From assembly GCA_018398765.1 (NCBI GenBank), contig JAHBMJ010000409.1:26138-47942 (forward strand): a stretch of 21,805 nt of DNA, given 5' to 3'. A program made the position numbers and the translations under genes. The notes under the pieces were generated by a model. That model saw only the letters and a program-made list of their open reading frames with translations. It was not told the DNA's origin and did no database searches. Source of the DNA: Chromera velia (lineage: Eukaryota; Sar; Chromeraceae). Each line of letters begins with the position of its first letter. Position 1 is the stretch's first letter. Below are positions 1 through 9,345 of this stretch, piece by piece.

Positions 1-428
1 ACAGACAGACAGACAGACTATATGTTTCTTCTTCTTCTTCTCCCTCTTTTTCTTCATGAACAGAACAGACAAAAAGAAAGAAAGAAATAATACAAAAGAA
101 CAGAACCACCAATCAAACAGCGTGGGCAGGGGGCCCGAAAGCTGAGAGTTAAGCGCCCCTTGCCTCTTCACCTCCCGAGAAACTTTCACGTGATCACTGG
201 GTTCACACGTTAATCCTCTGCTGCTTCCACTCAAGACAAGAAAGAGAAAGAAAGAAGAAAAGGCAAACAGACAGCCAGACAGACAGACAGAGAGACAGGC
301 AGACTGTATGTTTCTTCTTCTCCCTTCTTTTCTTCATGAACACACAGACAGCCAGACAGAGAGACAGACACACTACATCGGTTTCTCTTTTCCTTTTTCT
401 CTTTCTCCATTCTCTTCTTTTTTTTTTT
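1..428. repeat. Microsatellite-rich region with a partly duplicated segment
   Basis: No convincing gene is visible. The plus strand is purine-rich, with GACA and GAAA runs alternating with TTC runs. A segment made of an AGACAGAC run, a TATGTTTCTTCTTC stretch and a TTCTTCATGAAC end occurs at about 1-70 and again, imperfectly, at about 287-352, so this is a local duplication. Between them (120-230) lies more complex sequence without a recognisable coding frame. It is probably downstream of, or in the 3' part of, the minus-strand gene A. Confidence 0.6.
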
Positions 429-614
429 TCATCTTTCGGCGCGCTCTCTCAGTGGAAGGGTACCAGAGCTCCAGGTCCCCTTGAGCGTACCCTGCGGCCA
501 TTCCTTGCCCAGTGCAGGCTTACGCTTTTGCACTTCCACACTGTCTCTGTCCATCTGGAAGTTTCTGTTCGTTTCTTTTCTTGCCCTTTCGTTTGAACGA
601 GGCACCAGCAGCAG
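429..614 (-). CDS. Gene A, tentative last exon (basic C-terminus)
   Basis: If spliced after CGTTGCAG at 615, the phase 0 reading gives 61 residues rich in Arg, Lys and Glu, ending PLRERAER before a TGA at 429-431. The polypyrimidine tract at this acceptor is poor. A competing acceptor near 676 (GGTTGGGCAG) would read a different Lys-rich frame. A strong donor-like GTAAGC also lies inside near 519. The C-terminus is therefore unresolved. Confidence 0.25.
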   Translation of the reverse strand: MLLVPRSNERARKETNRNFQMDRDSVEVQKRKPALGKEWPQGTLKGTWSSGTLPLRERAER

Positions 615-924
615 CTGCAACGATGACCTTTTCTTTTTTTCTTTTTTCTGGGGTTCCCTTTCTCTTTTGTTTTCTTCTGCCCAACCAACCAAACAGCCGA
701 CTGACAAGAGAGAGAAACAGAAACACAGACTGAGAGCCACACAAAGACACAAACAGGCCAATCAACCGACGGACACACACAAAAGACAGAACAAAAGAAA
801 GACAACCAGCCACCCGACGGACCAATGCATGACCTTCCGCACCCAGTCCTCCACCTCTTCCCATGACCTCCTCTGTTGCACAACCCCACAAAGGTGCTCT
901 CTCTCCTGCACTCAAATGCACACA

Positions 925-963
<39 letters not shown>

Positions 964-3900
964 GACAGACACAAAGGACGCAAAGGGGAGAAGGCAGAAA
1001 GGAGGGGGGCTATACGAATTGCGTTGACTGAGACAAGTAAGTAAGTAAGTAAGTAAGTAAGGAAGGAAGGAAGGAACGAGAGAACGAAAAAAGGAATAGA
1101 AGGAACGAGTCGGAGGTGCTCCCTCCATTCAAAAAAGGAGTCCGAGAGAACGGCTGTCCCCACATAAAAAAAAGAAAAGTGTTTTCCTTTCTTCTCCTTC
1201 TCCATTGAGTCTACTACTGAGCTGAGAACGACTGCAAGGGGTGACTACCAAAGAGGCGATCATGATTCATGCAGCTGCCGGAAAGGAAACAAGGCCGCTC
1301 TCCCTCCGTGTGTGCTGTGTTTCTTTCTCATGTGTGTGTACGAGAGAGAAGAAGTGATCGAATCAACGAACGACCATCGCACACGAGAAAACCCTCGCCA
1401 GGTCCTTGACAGAAAGACAGGCAGAAAGAAAGTGAGGAAACCCTGGCAGGCCCTTCCGTCCACACACACAGACACACACACACACACACAGAGAGAGAGG
1501 GCAGAGAGAGATGACAGACCTCCAGCTTGATGAAAGAGGCCCCAAGAGAAAACTTCAGGTCCATCTTTGCATCCTCGAAGTCTTCTCCTGTCAGCAGAAA
1601 GCTTTGGAGAACCCCTCTGTCCTTCCTTGATCTGCGCGGGGAAACAGACAGACTATGTGTGTATATACGGGGAAACAGACAGACAGACAGACAGACACGC
1701 ACAGAGAGAGGGAGAGAAAGAGAGAGCAGAATGAAATCGAGCCCTCTCGACTTCCTTACAACGTGCGCCTTGCGAGAAAGAAAGAAATTGAAGATAAGTG
1801 CGCGCCGGAAGAAAAGAGGAGGCAGACATGCACAGGAACATACAGAAAATTCCAAAAAGCAAGGGGCCTATTTCCTCTTGCTGGCCAGGCGCATTTCTTT
1901 CAATTCATGTGCGACTGGACAGAGAATATGGAAGAACAATTGAGAGGATGGTCGACAAGACAAAAATGCGCACAAAAAGTCAACAAACGGCGCACCCACC
2001 TGCTCTTCTTCATTCTCTCTGTCGCCTGATGGTGTTGTAGGAGACGTAGATGCGACTGGATGAGACTCATCTCCAACTCGAACCTGAGAGAGGAGAGACA
2101 CCGTCGAGAGATATTCGCAGACGGAGAGTGGGAGGGGAGAGACACGCAGAGAGAGAAAACACAAGAAAAGGAACAAAGAGAGTCTCTTAGAGAGAGAGGG
2201 AAGGCAACGGAGGAAAACTAAGACGTTCGTCTGAAAGAGAAAAAGCGGGGGCAACAGCGATGCGCATAAATTAATTCAAAAAGGGGCGAAAGGGAGGAGA
2301 AAGAAAGGCACAGGAAGGGAAGATCGGTACCGACCAACCAGGCAGGCAGGCACGAGGCAGCACGATGGGGCCATGAAACCCCGCACAAAAAAATAAATGC
2401 GTGCGTCTTCACAGAGCGAGCGTGCAGCTTTCTCCCATTTTTCTCTCTACCTATGCTTACAGAAAAGCGGGCAGAGACAGACAAAGCAACACAGACATGG
2501 ACGCAGCCACACAAACAGGCAACCAAAAGTTTCAACCAACAAACGTACATGATTTCGACAATTGAGGTTTTGTTCTCTTCCTCCGACTCTTTTGTCCTGT
2601 CGGCTGCTTCCCTGCACACACACTCAAACACAAACAAGACGCATGCAGTATAACCAGGTAGAGAAAGACAACATTACAGGAGATGTAATCAAGTGCTTAC
2701 AGCTATGTATCTCCTCAATTCCCTTCCACTTCCGTTGTGCGTCTCTCCGGAAAACATCACTCAAACAAAAGTCTTCTTCCTTCCATCATGTCCCCATCCC
2801 TCCATCCCACGTGGACTGCAGCCCCACAGCCATGCAGACGCACAACAGAAAACGCGGAGGACATCACCAACAGCAAAGCGAAGGAAAACCACTTCGCATG
2901 TAAGGACAGAAAGAAAAGCAGGGAAGAAAAACACTGCTGGGGGAAGAAGCCAGGAGTGAAGGCAAAAGCAGAGGGAGAGAACTTTGATTAGTGACGTCGC
3001 CAGGCAGGAAGCAAACCGATCGGCATGAATAAGCCAATGAATATGAGGACGCAAATGCGCTTCATGCATTTGTGTCATCGTAGCAGAAGCAGACAATCGA
3101 TCGGTCCTTCTCTGCATCCGCAGGCATTCACCATCCCTGTCTCCCTCTATTGACCCACACACACATACACACACACACTCACTCACTCACACACCAAATG
3201 AATGAAGTGATTGATGCATGGGGTAGTCTATCCATCGAGCGCATTCTTGCTTGAAGGTTCACTGCGCAAGGGTACGTACACGTACCTTATCGCGCTCGTC
3301 AGCTGCTCCAGTTTGCGCCGTTTCTCCTCCAGTCTCTTCTTCTTCTTCTGCGCCCCCTCCCTGTCCCTGCCCGGCTGGCCCTCCTCGTGAACCCCCAACT
3401 CCAATTCCAATTCCGGGGTGGAGACCCCCGCCTGAGCCTGGGGGGGCGGGGGTGGCACCGGCTCAGAGGGAGACGCGGAGGGTTCAGGAGCAGGGGGGGG
3501 CGCACAGACAGACGAAGACGCGGAGGGCTGTTGCATGGGAGGCAAAATGTGAGCAGAGGAAGAGGCAGGCGGTTGGGCGGGAGGCTGCGTCTGAAGAGAA
3601 GAGGAGACGGGAATCGGTGGCATCTGCTCTCTCTCTGGGTTTCTATCTTCTGAGGCGCCGCCTAGGCCGACGTGAAAGACCTGAGCCTGCTGACGAGGAG
3701 GGGGTAGGGCGAGCTGCTCCTCTTCTTCTACCTCCTCTATCGAGGGCAGGCGGACAGCCCTAGGAAGAGGGACGTCTCTCTCTCTGTCCGCAGAGCTGAG
3801 GGGAGCGTTTGAGGAGGAGGCCTGGTCAGCTATGGGCCCCGCGGAGGCCTCCTTCAGCCTCTTCAGGATCCTGCAGGAAGTGAAGGGGAAGAGCATGTAA

Positions 3901-4299
3901 CACGATGAAGAGAAAAGAACGCGAAACGAAAAGAAGAATTCCGGTTAGGGCTTCACAGCATCATCCTGAAAATAGAGCAAGTCAAGCAGGACCCTACAGG
4001 TTCGTTGTTGATCATTGTGTTGTATTCATACGAGAAGCGAAAGTGACAGTCAGGGTGGATGCTCCCACTGACTTGTGTGCAGCTTGGCAGTTTTCTTTTA
4101 GTTCCATCTCGACGCTCTGGCAGGGGGTGCACTGGCACCCGTCGCCGCACGAAGGTGTCCTTTTCCTGAAGAAGAGAAACCGTGATGCTCTACGGAAGAA
4201 AAAGCGAAGCAACCAAAAGGCCAGAAGGGATCCAACGACACAAACTGTAAGCTGCCTGGCCTGTCTGACGTCTTTTCTAGTCCACACAGGCACTCCCAT
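429..4299 (-). CDS. Gene A: multi-exon gene, proline-rich/coiled-coil protein of unknown function (spliced model)
   Basis: I do not recognise the family. The model joins, in minus-strand order, 4299-4270 (tentative first exon), 4165-4032, 3870-3286, 2083-2000, 1631-1520, 905-834 and a tentative last exon 614-429. The first six add to 1,017 nt (339 codons) with no stop, and every junction keeps phase (0, 2, 2, 2, 0, 0). The core splice sites are good, for example donor ATAAG/GTACGT at 3286 and pyrimidine-tract acceptors at 4165, 3870, 2083 and 1631. The predicted protein has a basic N-terminal part, a long Pro/Ser/Glu-rich disordered segment (about residues 70-220), a Lys/Glu-rich helical stretch and further helical pieces. 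Introns are pyrimidine-rich on the sense strand and full of microsatellites. It is divergent to gene B, with TGCATGCA words between them. The first and last exons are the weakest parts; intermediate exons may be missed in the 1.2-kb intron. Confidence 0.5.
834..905 (-). CDS. Gene A, 72-nt exon
   Basis: The acceptor is a long GT-rich tract ending in GAGTGCAG/GAGAGAG; the donor is GTGCGGAAG/GTCATGC. It is in phase 0 on both sides and reads EREHLCGVVQQRRSWEEVED then WVRK, a helical, tryptophan-containing peptide with normal composition. Confidence 0.45.
906..1519 (-). repeat. Gene A intron with CA/GA and GTAA/GGAA microsatellites
   Basis: This 614-nt intron holds a (CA)n(GA)n compound repeat at about 917-962, a (GTAA)n then (GGAA)n run at about 1035-1075 and another (CA)n(GA)n at about 1462-1500. 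Candidate acceptors inside it (near 1410 and 1285) lead to frames that stop within a few codons, so I see no additional exon. Confidence 0.5.
1520..1631 (-). CDS. Gene A, 112-nt exon
   Basis: The acceptor is TGTTTCCCCGCGCAG/ATCAAGG and the donor AAGCTGGAG/GTCTGTC. It encodes SRKDRGVLQSFLLTGEDF followed by EDAKMDLKFSLGASFIKLE, which is ordinary-looking protein in a region otherwise of simple repeats. The part from GEDFEDA to the FSLGASF stretch loosely recalls the middle of prefoldin subunit 4, but this is a weak visual impression only. It enters in phase 2 and leaves in phase 0. Confidence 0.55.
2000..2083 (-). CDS. Gene A, 84-nt helical exon
   Basis: The acceptor is TCTCCTCTCTCAG/GTTCGAG and the donor GAAGAGCAG/GTGGGTG. 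In the phase set by the previous exon it reads FELEMSLIQSHLRLLQHH then QATERMKKS, an amphipathic helix that continues the Lys/Glu-rich helix of the previous exon. Another frame (VRVGDESHP...) is also open across these 28 codons, but does not fit the phase 2 junctions. Confidence 0.55.
2084..3285 (-). other. Gene A, long intron
   Basis: This roughly 1.2-kb stretch separates two good exons. It is pyrimidine-rich on the minus (sense) strand and contains a CA/CTCA microsatellite near 3150-3195. The open frames in it (for example 2761-3186 minus) are Cys/Val/Leu-rich translations of simple sequence and do not look like protein. A small missed exon cannot be excluded. Confidence 0.45.
3286..3870 (-). 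CDS. Gene A, large proline-rich exon
   Basis: This 585-nt exon is bounded by a clean acceptor (CTTCCCCTTCACTTCCTGCAG) and a near-perfect donor (ATAAG/GTACGTG). It begins ILKRLKEASAGPIADQ, passes through a Pro/Gln/Ser-rich low-complexity tract with PPPPP runs and an acidic ELELELGVHEE patch, and ends in a Lys/Arg/Glu-rich helix (KKKKRLEEKRRKLEQLTSAI). It is phase 2 on both sides. The composition suggests a disordered linker followed by a coiled coil; no enzymatic motif is visible. Confidence 0.6.
4032..4165 (-). CDS. Gene A, internal exon (basic segment)
   Basis: This 134-nt exon has a strong acceptor (GGTTTCTCTTCTTCAG) and donor TTCTC/GTATGA. It encodes about 44 residues starting EKDTFVRRRV, rich in Arg, Pro and Cys, and ends in phase 2, matching the next exon. 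A plus-strand reading frame covers the same DNA (3905-4384). I prefer the minus reading because of the flanking splice sites and phase match. Confidence 0.5.
4270..4299 (-). CDS. Gene A, tentative first coding exon
   Basis: An ATG in a fair context (TTCACCATGG on the minus strand) opens a 10-codon stretch ending at a weak donor, GAC/GTCAGA. It is in phase 0, as required by the next exon, and the intron would be 104 nt. The donor does not match consensus well, so a different or additional upstream exon is possible. Confidence 0.25.
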
Positions 4300-4379
4300 G
4301 GTGAAGCACAAATGGAGAAAGGAGCTAGGGACTCTCTGGAGACGGCCCTTAGAGGTAGAGTGTTCACGTGAAGAAGAGT

Positions 4380-4931
4380 TTTAGGGGAGGATGACTGGTG
4401 GTGTCTCTACACCTTATTCACAGTCAAGCTCAACCCAAGGCATCAAGGTCGGCTCTCCCAACCAGATTTGCGTACGCACACGTACTCGGGTGGGCTTTTC
4501 GGACGAAAGCACTAGCCAAGGTTTGCCTCCCCCCTCCTCCGTCGCCAGGTTGAAAGGGGCTTAAAGGTCACTCACTCAGGGGATTGAGGTCAAGCAGACG
4601 GAGGACCACCTTAACAGTGGTTTGGCTTTGTTTTGACACCTTTAATATAAGCTTTCCTGTTCCAGGAACAGGTTCCCCTGTTCGTGAAAGATGAGAGAAC
4701 GTTAATTCGACGTTATAAGGTGCAAGCTAGATCTAGGTGTATTGGATTGCCGGGGCCCTTGCATGCATTTGCAACATGCATGCATATTTGCAACCTTGCA
4801 ACATGCATGCACCCACGCACGCGAGTCGATCCGGCCGGGGCATGCATGCATGCAACACCGGCCTCCCACCTATATAGCTCGATTGGTCCTCCCATGCACC
4901 TGTCAGAGCAGCACCTCCCGTATCAGAATCG
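4380..4931. promoter_or_regulatory. Divergent intergenic region with TGCATGCA cluster
   Basis: This separates the start of gene A (minus) from gene B (plus). TGCATGCA occurs at 4760-4767, 4777-4784, 4804-4811, 4843-4850 and 4847-4854, five times in 95 bp, the last pair overlapping. A TATATA box-like sequence sits at 4871-4876, about 60 bp before the gene B start codon. TGCATGCA is a known target word of some apicomplexan AP2-family factors; whether it acts that way here is inference. The short open frames across it are translations of the repeated word. Confidence 0.45.
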
Positions 4932-5755
4932 ATGCGTCAAACCAGCACAGGGACGCCCGCCAATCTTGTGCCTTCTGACTTTCTAAGCAGCCTGGTCACG
5001 TCACAGTATGCTGAAATAAGCAAGAGGTGCTTTCGTGTGTCTGTCGATCTCTAGGTCGATCTTCACTGTTGTTGCAAGGCTCAGCAAAACTGGAATCGAT
5101 CATCATGGCAACTTGGGACTTCTAGTTTCTCTTCAGGAGGGTAGACTTGAATGCCGACAACCTGTTGAGTGAAGGCGAGGCAACAGATGCTGCTGTTGAC
5201 CAGCTGTCCGAAGACTTCGTCAAACAATTGGAGAACTTCGGGCTGGTCATGGCACTGTTGCTCACGATGGTGTTCAGCCTTCCTTTCAGATCTGTAATTA
5301 GTGAGCCCTTATTAGTACGGATCTTCTTATGGCTGACACAAGCAGTCATCTGTACAATCTTTTGTCTGACATATTTCAAACAGTGCATCGGACTGGAGCG
5401 ACTTGCCTTCATTCGAAGGTATTACATTGCCCCTTTCTGGATGAACAACCACATCACCGCAATACTGATCTCTGGGAGCATCCCAACTTTCTGGTGTCTT
5501 GACCTGCTGATTTTCATCGCAATACAGCTCACAGATCCCCGCATGGAGATCCAGCCGTGGGTTCTCGGTGTTGCGGAGGTGGGACTCCTGGCGATCTTCG
5601 GTGTGGCAATCTGGTTGACATTGGTCAAGGCATACAAACTCCGGGATGCAGCGGTGGAGGAGATCACGGGGATAACGGACGAGGAAGTGAAAAAACGGGG
5701 GTGTAAGGCTGTCAAAAATTCATTCAATATTCGGCACATATCCGAGACCGAGTGA
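4932..5755 (+). CDS. Gene B: four-pass membrane protein, unknown function (two exons)
   Basis: Exon 1 is 4932-5026 (ATG; donor AAGAG/GTGCTT), intron 5027-5136 (110 nt, acceptor CTAGTTTCTCTTCAG), and exon 2 is 5137-5755. The sum is 714 nt, 237 residues plus TGA. Exon 2 alone has no ATG before residue 70, so the upstream exon is needed; the phase 2 junction restores an Arg codon. The N-terminus is soluble with an acidic helix (DQLSEDFVKQLENFG, about residues 53-67). Four hydrophobic segments follow at about 66-82, 89-112, 137-163 and 173-197. The hydrophilic tail contains ITDEEVKKRG. I do not recognise the family; no channel selectivity or transporter signature is visible. The TGCATGCA cluster and TATA-like box lie 80-170 bp upstream of the ATG. 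Confidence 0.65.
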
Positions 5756-6725
5756 GCAGAACGTGACCTCAGCCTATCCGTTGTCAATATATATATACGT
5801 CTTGCAAGACAATAATATTATGACTGCAAAGTTGGCTTTCCTTAGCCCTTGCCATCCCCCCCCGCGGCGCCACTTCCAGATAGGTTCGTTTGAGTCTGAA
5901 CCGCCAGTGCGCTTCTGTGTCTCTCGAGTGTATCAGGCATGCAGGCTCTGAAGAGGAGGTATGGAAGACGTCTTGCTGGAGGCAGACGAAAAGAGCAGAC
6001 CCTCGAGGTAGTATAGGGGCGGGGGCGAGAGCAAACAGTTCCTTGATGCCAGAGGAAAAAGGGTCGCCTAACATGAAGCGGATTTGGATGCATGCAGATG
6101 TACAGAGAAAGCGAATACTTGATCAGACGAAAAGGCCCCCCGCGTAAATTCAATTACTTGCTAGATTACTCAATGGCGTCATTGCATGCGCATCAATATA
6201 GCCAATACTCGCCAATTAATACTAATTATTTCATATATTTCTGTTTCTCACTAGGCTTCTCACTAGATTTCTAATTCATAAAAACCTTTTTATATCATGA
6301 TTAAATTGATTGATTGCATGACTGATTGAAGTTGTTTTGCAGCTAGGGATGCCGGCATGATACCGTTAAATTTGTTATAATTCGTCTAAAGCTGATCATG
6401 CTAGCTGACCATGCATGTAGCCCAAACCTCTCATCTCTTTGACTTTCTTTCGTGAACAAGCTCAAAAGTGATAGAAGGTGAGTGCTTTGACTTTAATGTA
6501 ACTATCCTTAACCTGCTATACAAGTCTTTTTAAAAGATGAGATCAAAAAAATGTTGTATTTTTAGCAGAAAGTCGTGCATAACTTAGCAGCACAAGAGTA
6601 AAAACTATAGCCAAAATTTTTGATTGATTCGGGTTAATTGAGGTTTTCGTTATACATGTCGCATCTCCATATATGAGGGCAGATCTAGCCTAGTTTATCA
6701 AAATTAAGGTTTTGGTACGTTCGTC
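5756..6725. other. AT-rich intergenic DNA, no gene seen
   Basis: After the gene B stop the sequence becomes AT-rich with short ATT/GATT runs. Short open frames at 5784-6274 have unusual composition and lack splice or start context. A GC-rich patch at about 5855-5875 and a purine-rich stretch at about 5945-6060 are the only non-AT parts. I see no RNA gene or mobile element end before 6726. Confidence 0.5.
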
Positions 6726-6730
6726 CCTTT

Positions 6731-7074
6731 CGTAAGGAGGTAACTCCTCTTCTCCTAAGTAAGCGCACTTAGTTCGGTCAGATCTCTACTACGGAAAGTC
6801 TGTCAGTTCAAAGTTCACTTCTAAACTACTTCTAGAAGCTTTGCAAGCAACTGTTGTTTACTCAATCCAGGCTATATGCAGCTGACTGAATTAATTCCAT
6901 TTTATTTCTATTTTATTTAATTCTCTTCTAATACAGACTGGCATGGTGGCGCCTCCATGAGCCTGCGTGCGTGTGTTGGTCTCTGAGCTGCGGGCGTCCC
7001 GTGCGGTGGCGGTGCACATTAGTTCGGCTCACCCCAGGATTGGCCGGTCCCGTGGCTCGCCTCACTATGTTACA
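6731..7074 (-). repeat. 3' LTR of the chromovirus
   Basis: This is 344 bp long, colinear with the copy at 11872-12215 with no indel. There are 18 differences and every one is a transition. Short terminal inverted repeats CGTAA/TTACG close the LTR. It is preceded (in element orientation) by the polypurine tract and followed by the CCTTT duplication at 6726-6730. Confidence 0.93.
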
Positions 7075-7088
7075 TGCCCCTCTTCCTT
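7075..7088 (-). promoter_or_regulatory. Polypurine tract of the retrotransposon
   Basis: On the minus strand AAGGAAGAGGGGCA abuts the 3' LTR directly. This is the expected position and composition for the primer of plus-strand DNA synthesis in LTR elements. Confidence 0.75.
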
Positions 7089-7176
7089 GGAGCGTGTGTC
7101 CCACGTGCTCTGTCCTTCTTCTTGACTTTTCTGCGGTTAACTGCCAACCAAAATTGACCATACAATTCCTGTCTAT

Positions 7177-9345
7177 TCACTTTGATCGTCGCTTGAATTC
7201 TTCGATTTTCTCTTTTGCATTTTGGAGGTGAGAGGCTGGCTCCCACGACGCTTCACTCTCAGGGAACCCCACCCATTGCACGCGGTATTGGGTTCCTCTG
7301 CCTCTTCCCCGAATACCGAGGACCTTTTCGACTTCATACTCTTCGTCGGCCCAGGAGGGCAATCGGACGGCCGGACGGCCCCGTCCTTCCTGGCAGTACA
7401 GCTTGCACAGCGACGTGTGCACATGGGAGTCTTTGCGGCTTCCCGCTGGCAGAGCGACTTCAAAATTGTCTCGGGACTGATCGAACTGGGTCACTTTGAA
7501 GGGACTGAACCACAGGCTGTCGAGCTTGCGGCTGTACAGGGGAACATCGGGCTTTGCAGCAGTTGCCCACCAGGAGCGATAGACAAGCATATAGTCTCCC
7601 ACCTTGATGTCATCAGTTGGGCGGCGTCGTCTGTTGGCATTTCGGATCTGACTGGACTGGGCTGCTTCGAAAGAGGCATGGGCGGCCTCAATGGCTTTTC
7701 TGTGTTCCTTCAAAAAGTCAGAGGCCTCAGGGGAAGGCTGGACAGAAGGAGAAAGAGAAAGAGCAGGGAGCGTGAGGGGTTTTCTTCCATGTTCGAGCTG
7801 AAAGGGAGAACGATCTGTCCCGATATGGACAGATGTGTTGTATGCAAACTCAAGGGATGGGATAAATTCTGCACATCGGTGATGCTGGGTCTCAACGAGG
7901 CAACGAAGGGCCTCCTCGATTGTTCGATTCATGCGTTCTGCTGATCCTGGTGTGTCGTGGTGTACCGTTGTGGAGAACGATAGGTGCGTGCCTGAGAGGG
8001 TGTGTAGGGTCTGCCAGAATCAAGACAGAAAACGGGGGTCTCTGTCATTGAGGATCGTGCGCTGCCACCCCTTCTTTACGGTGACATTTTCGTAATATAG
8101 CCGGCCTGCCTGCTCTGCTGTTGCTGTTGTGTAGGTCCGGATCAGGCATACCCCTTTTGACAGAGAGTCAGTGATAACCATAAAACAGTCAAACTGTTCA
8201 TCCCCGGAGGCGGGCAGTCCAACGAGGAAGTCAATTTGAGTGACTTCCCATGGGTACTTAGGAACAGGGAGCGGTCAGAGGAGACTGGGTGGCGCTCGGC
8301 TGGGAGCTTTGCTTCTCTGGCAGGGATCACAGGTATGAATGAATCTGTGTACATCTCTCCACATCTGAGGCCAGAAGTGTCTCTCTGCCATTTGACTATA
8401 GGTTTTCCCAACCCCGAAGTGCGCACTCTCGGGAGATGAGTGGCTCTCCCGAATAAGAGCCGTGCGTTGTGAGCGAGGGACATAAAGGCGGTCCCCCCAG
8501 AACAATAGACCATCTCTCAGAGAGAAACCTTTCAAACGGGGCACCAGATAAGGGGAGGGAAGTTTGTTTGGGGAATTCTTCAGGTGAGTATGCACTGGGG
8601 CAAACCAGGGATCGTTTACATACTCCTCTCTGCAGCGCCTCTGCAGATCAACATCTCTCTCAACCTTCAAGGTTGTCCAGCATTGATGCTGCTCAGTGCT
8701 CCCGTGCCCCCCCCTCAAAGAATAGGTCTCGCCAACAACTGCTCCCTCATCCTCATACTCAGGTTGAAGCCCTGGGACCTCATCGTTGTCAGGATTGTCG
8801 GCCTGACTGACCGTCAGCGGGGTAGGTTGCCTCACTCTGATAGATGGCAAAGGGGCAGAAGGGGAGGACTGGACTAAAGAGGGCAGATTGCGGGAAAGTG
8901 CGTCGGCAACGATGTTCGCCCTCCCCAGAATATATTTGATCAGAACCGTCACTTCCTCCAGAAACTCAATCCACCGTCTCACACGCAGACTGCAGTGCTC
9001 AAACGACTTCCCTAAATTCTTCAAACTCTTATGGTCCGTTCAAAACTTAGACCCGGGCGTCAGGAAATAATGCCAAACCTTCGCAAAATAGACAATCGCC
9101 AACAGCTCTAACTCCCTCACTGGATAGCGTACCTTGGTGGGGGTCAGGCGGTGGGAGCCGAAGGTAAGCGGACGGTATACCCCTGTCTTCCGACAACGCT
9201 GAATGGCAACTGCCCCGATAGCTTGATACGACTGTGAGGCGTCATGTGCAATGTAGACAGGCTGACTGGGGTCAGGCAGTGCAAGGGTGGCAAGCTCAAG
9301 GACGGCTTTCTTTAGAGCAACGAATGAAGAGAGACTTCGTTTCAA
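7177..9345 (-). pseudogene. Pol remnant: RNase H, integrase and chromodomain
   Basis: One reading frame runs from about 9345 to a TGA at 7177-7179, broken only by three TGA codons at 9040-9042, 8275-8277 and 8020-8022. In order: RT-connection/RNase H (starting LKKAVLELATLALPDP, with HDAS, the RELELLAIV glutamate, TDHKSL and VADALSR motifs); integrase zinc finger ([10 protein letters not shown] ... CDPCQRSK) at about 8300-8440; integrase core at about 7895-8260 with IDFLVGLP, NDRDPRF and the glutamate in [10 protein letters not shown]-terminal integrase domain; chromodomain (EYEVEKVLG ... [14 protein letters not shown]) at about 7190-7345. The three stops sit where Arg (CGA) would fit by a single C-to-T change. 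The whole reverse transcriptase domain is missing upstream. Confidence 0.88.

Noticed and set aside
336-1205. Several overlapping open frames on both strands rich in Ser/Leu/Cys or Arg/Lys
   Set aside because: Simple-sequence translations; only the short islands with splice sites on the minus strand were kept.
1520-1631. Prefoldin subunit 4 identity for gene A
   Set aside because: Only a loose resemblance in one exon; the helices before and after do not match the family.
3905-4384. 159-codon plus-strand frame starting with a good ATG
   Set aside because: It overlaps the minus-strand exon 4032-4165, which has strong splice sites and phase agreement with the next exon. The plus frame has no recognisable domain; it remains a weaker alternative.
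7222-7944. 240-codon plus-strand frame
   Set aside because: It is antisense to the integrase C-terminal domain and chromodomain, which are clearly recognisable on the minus strand.
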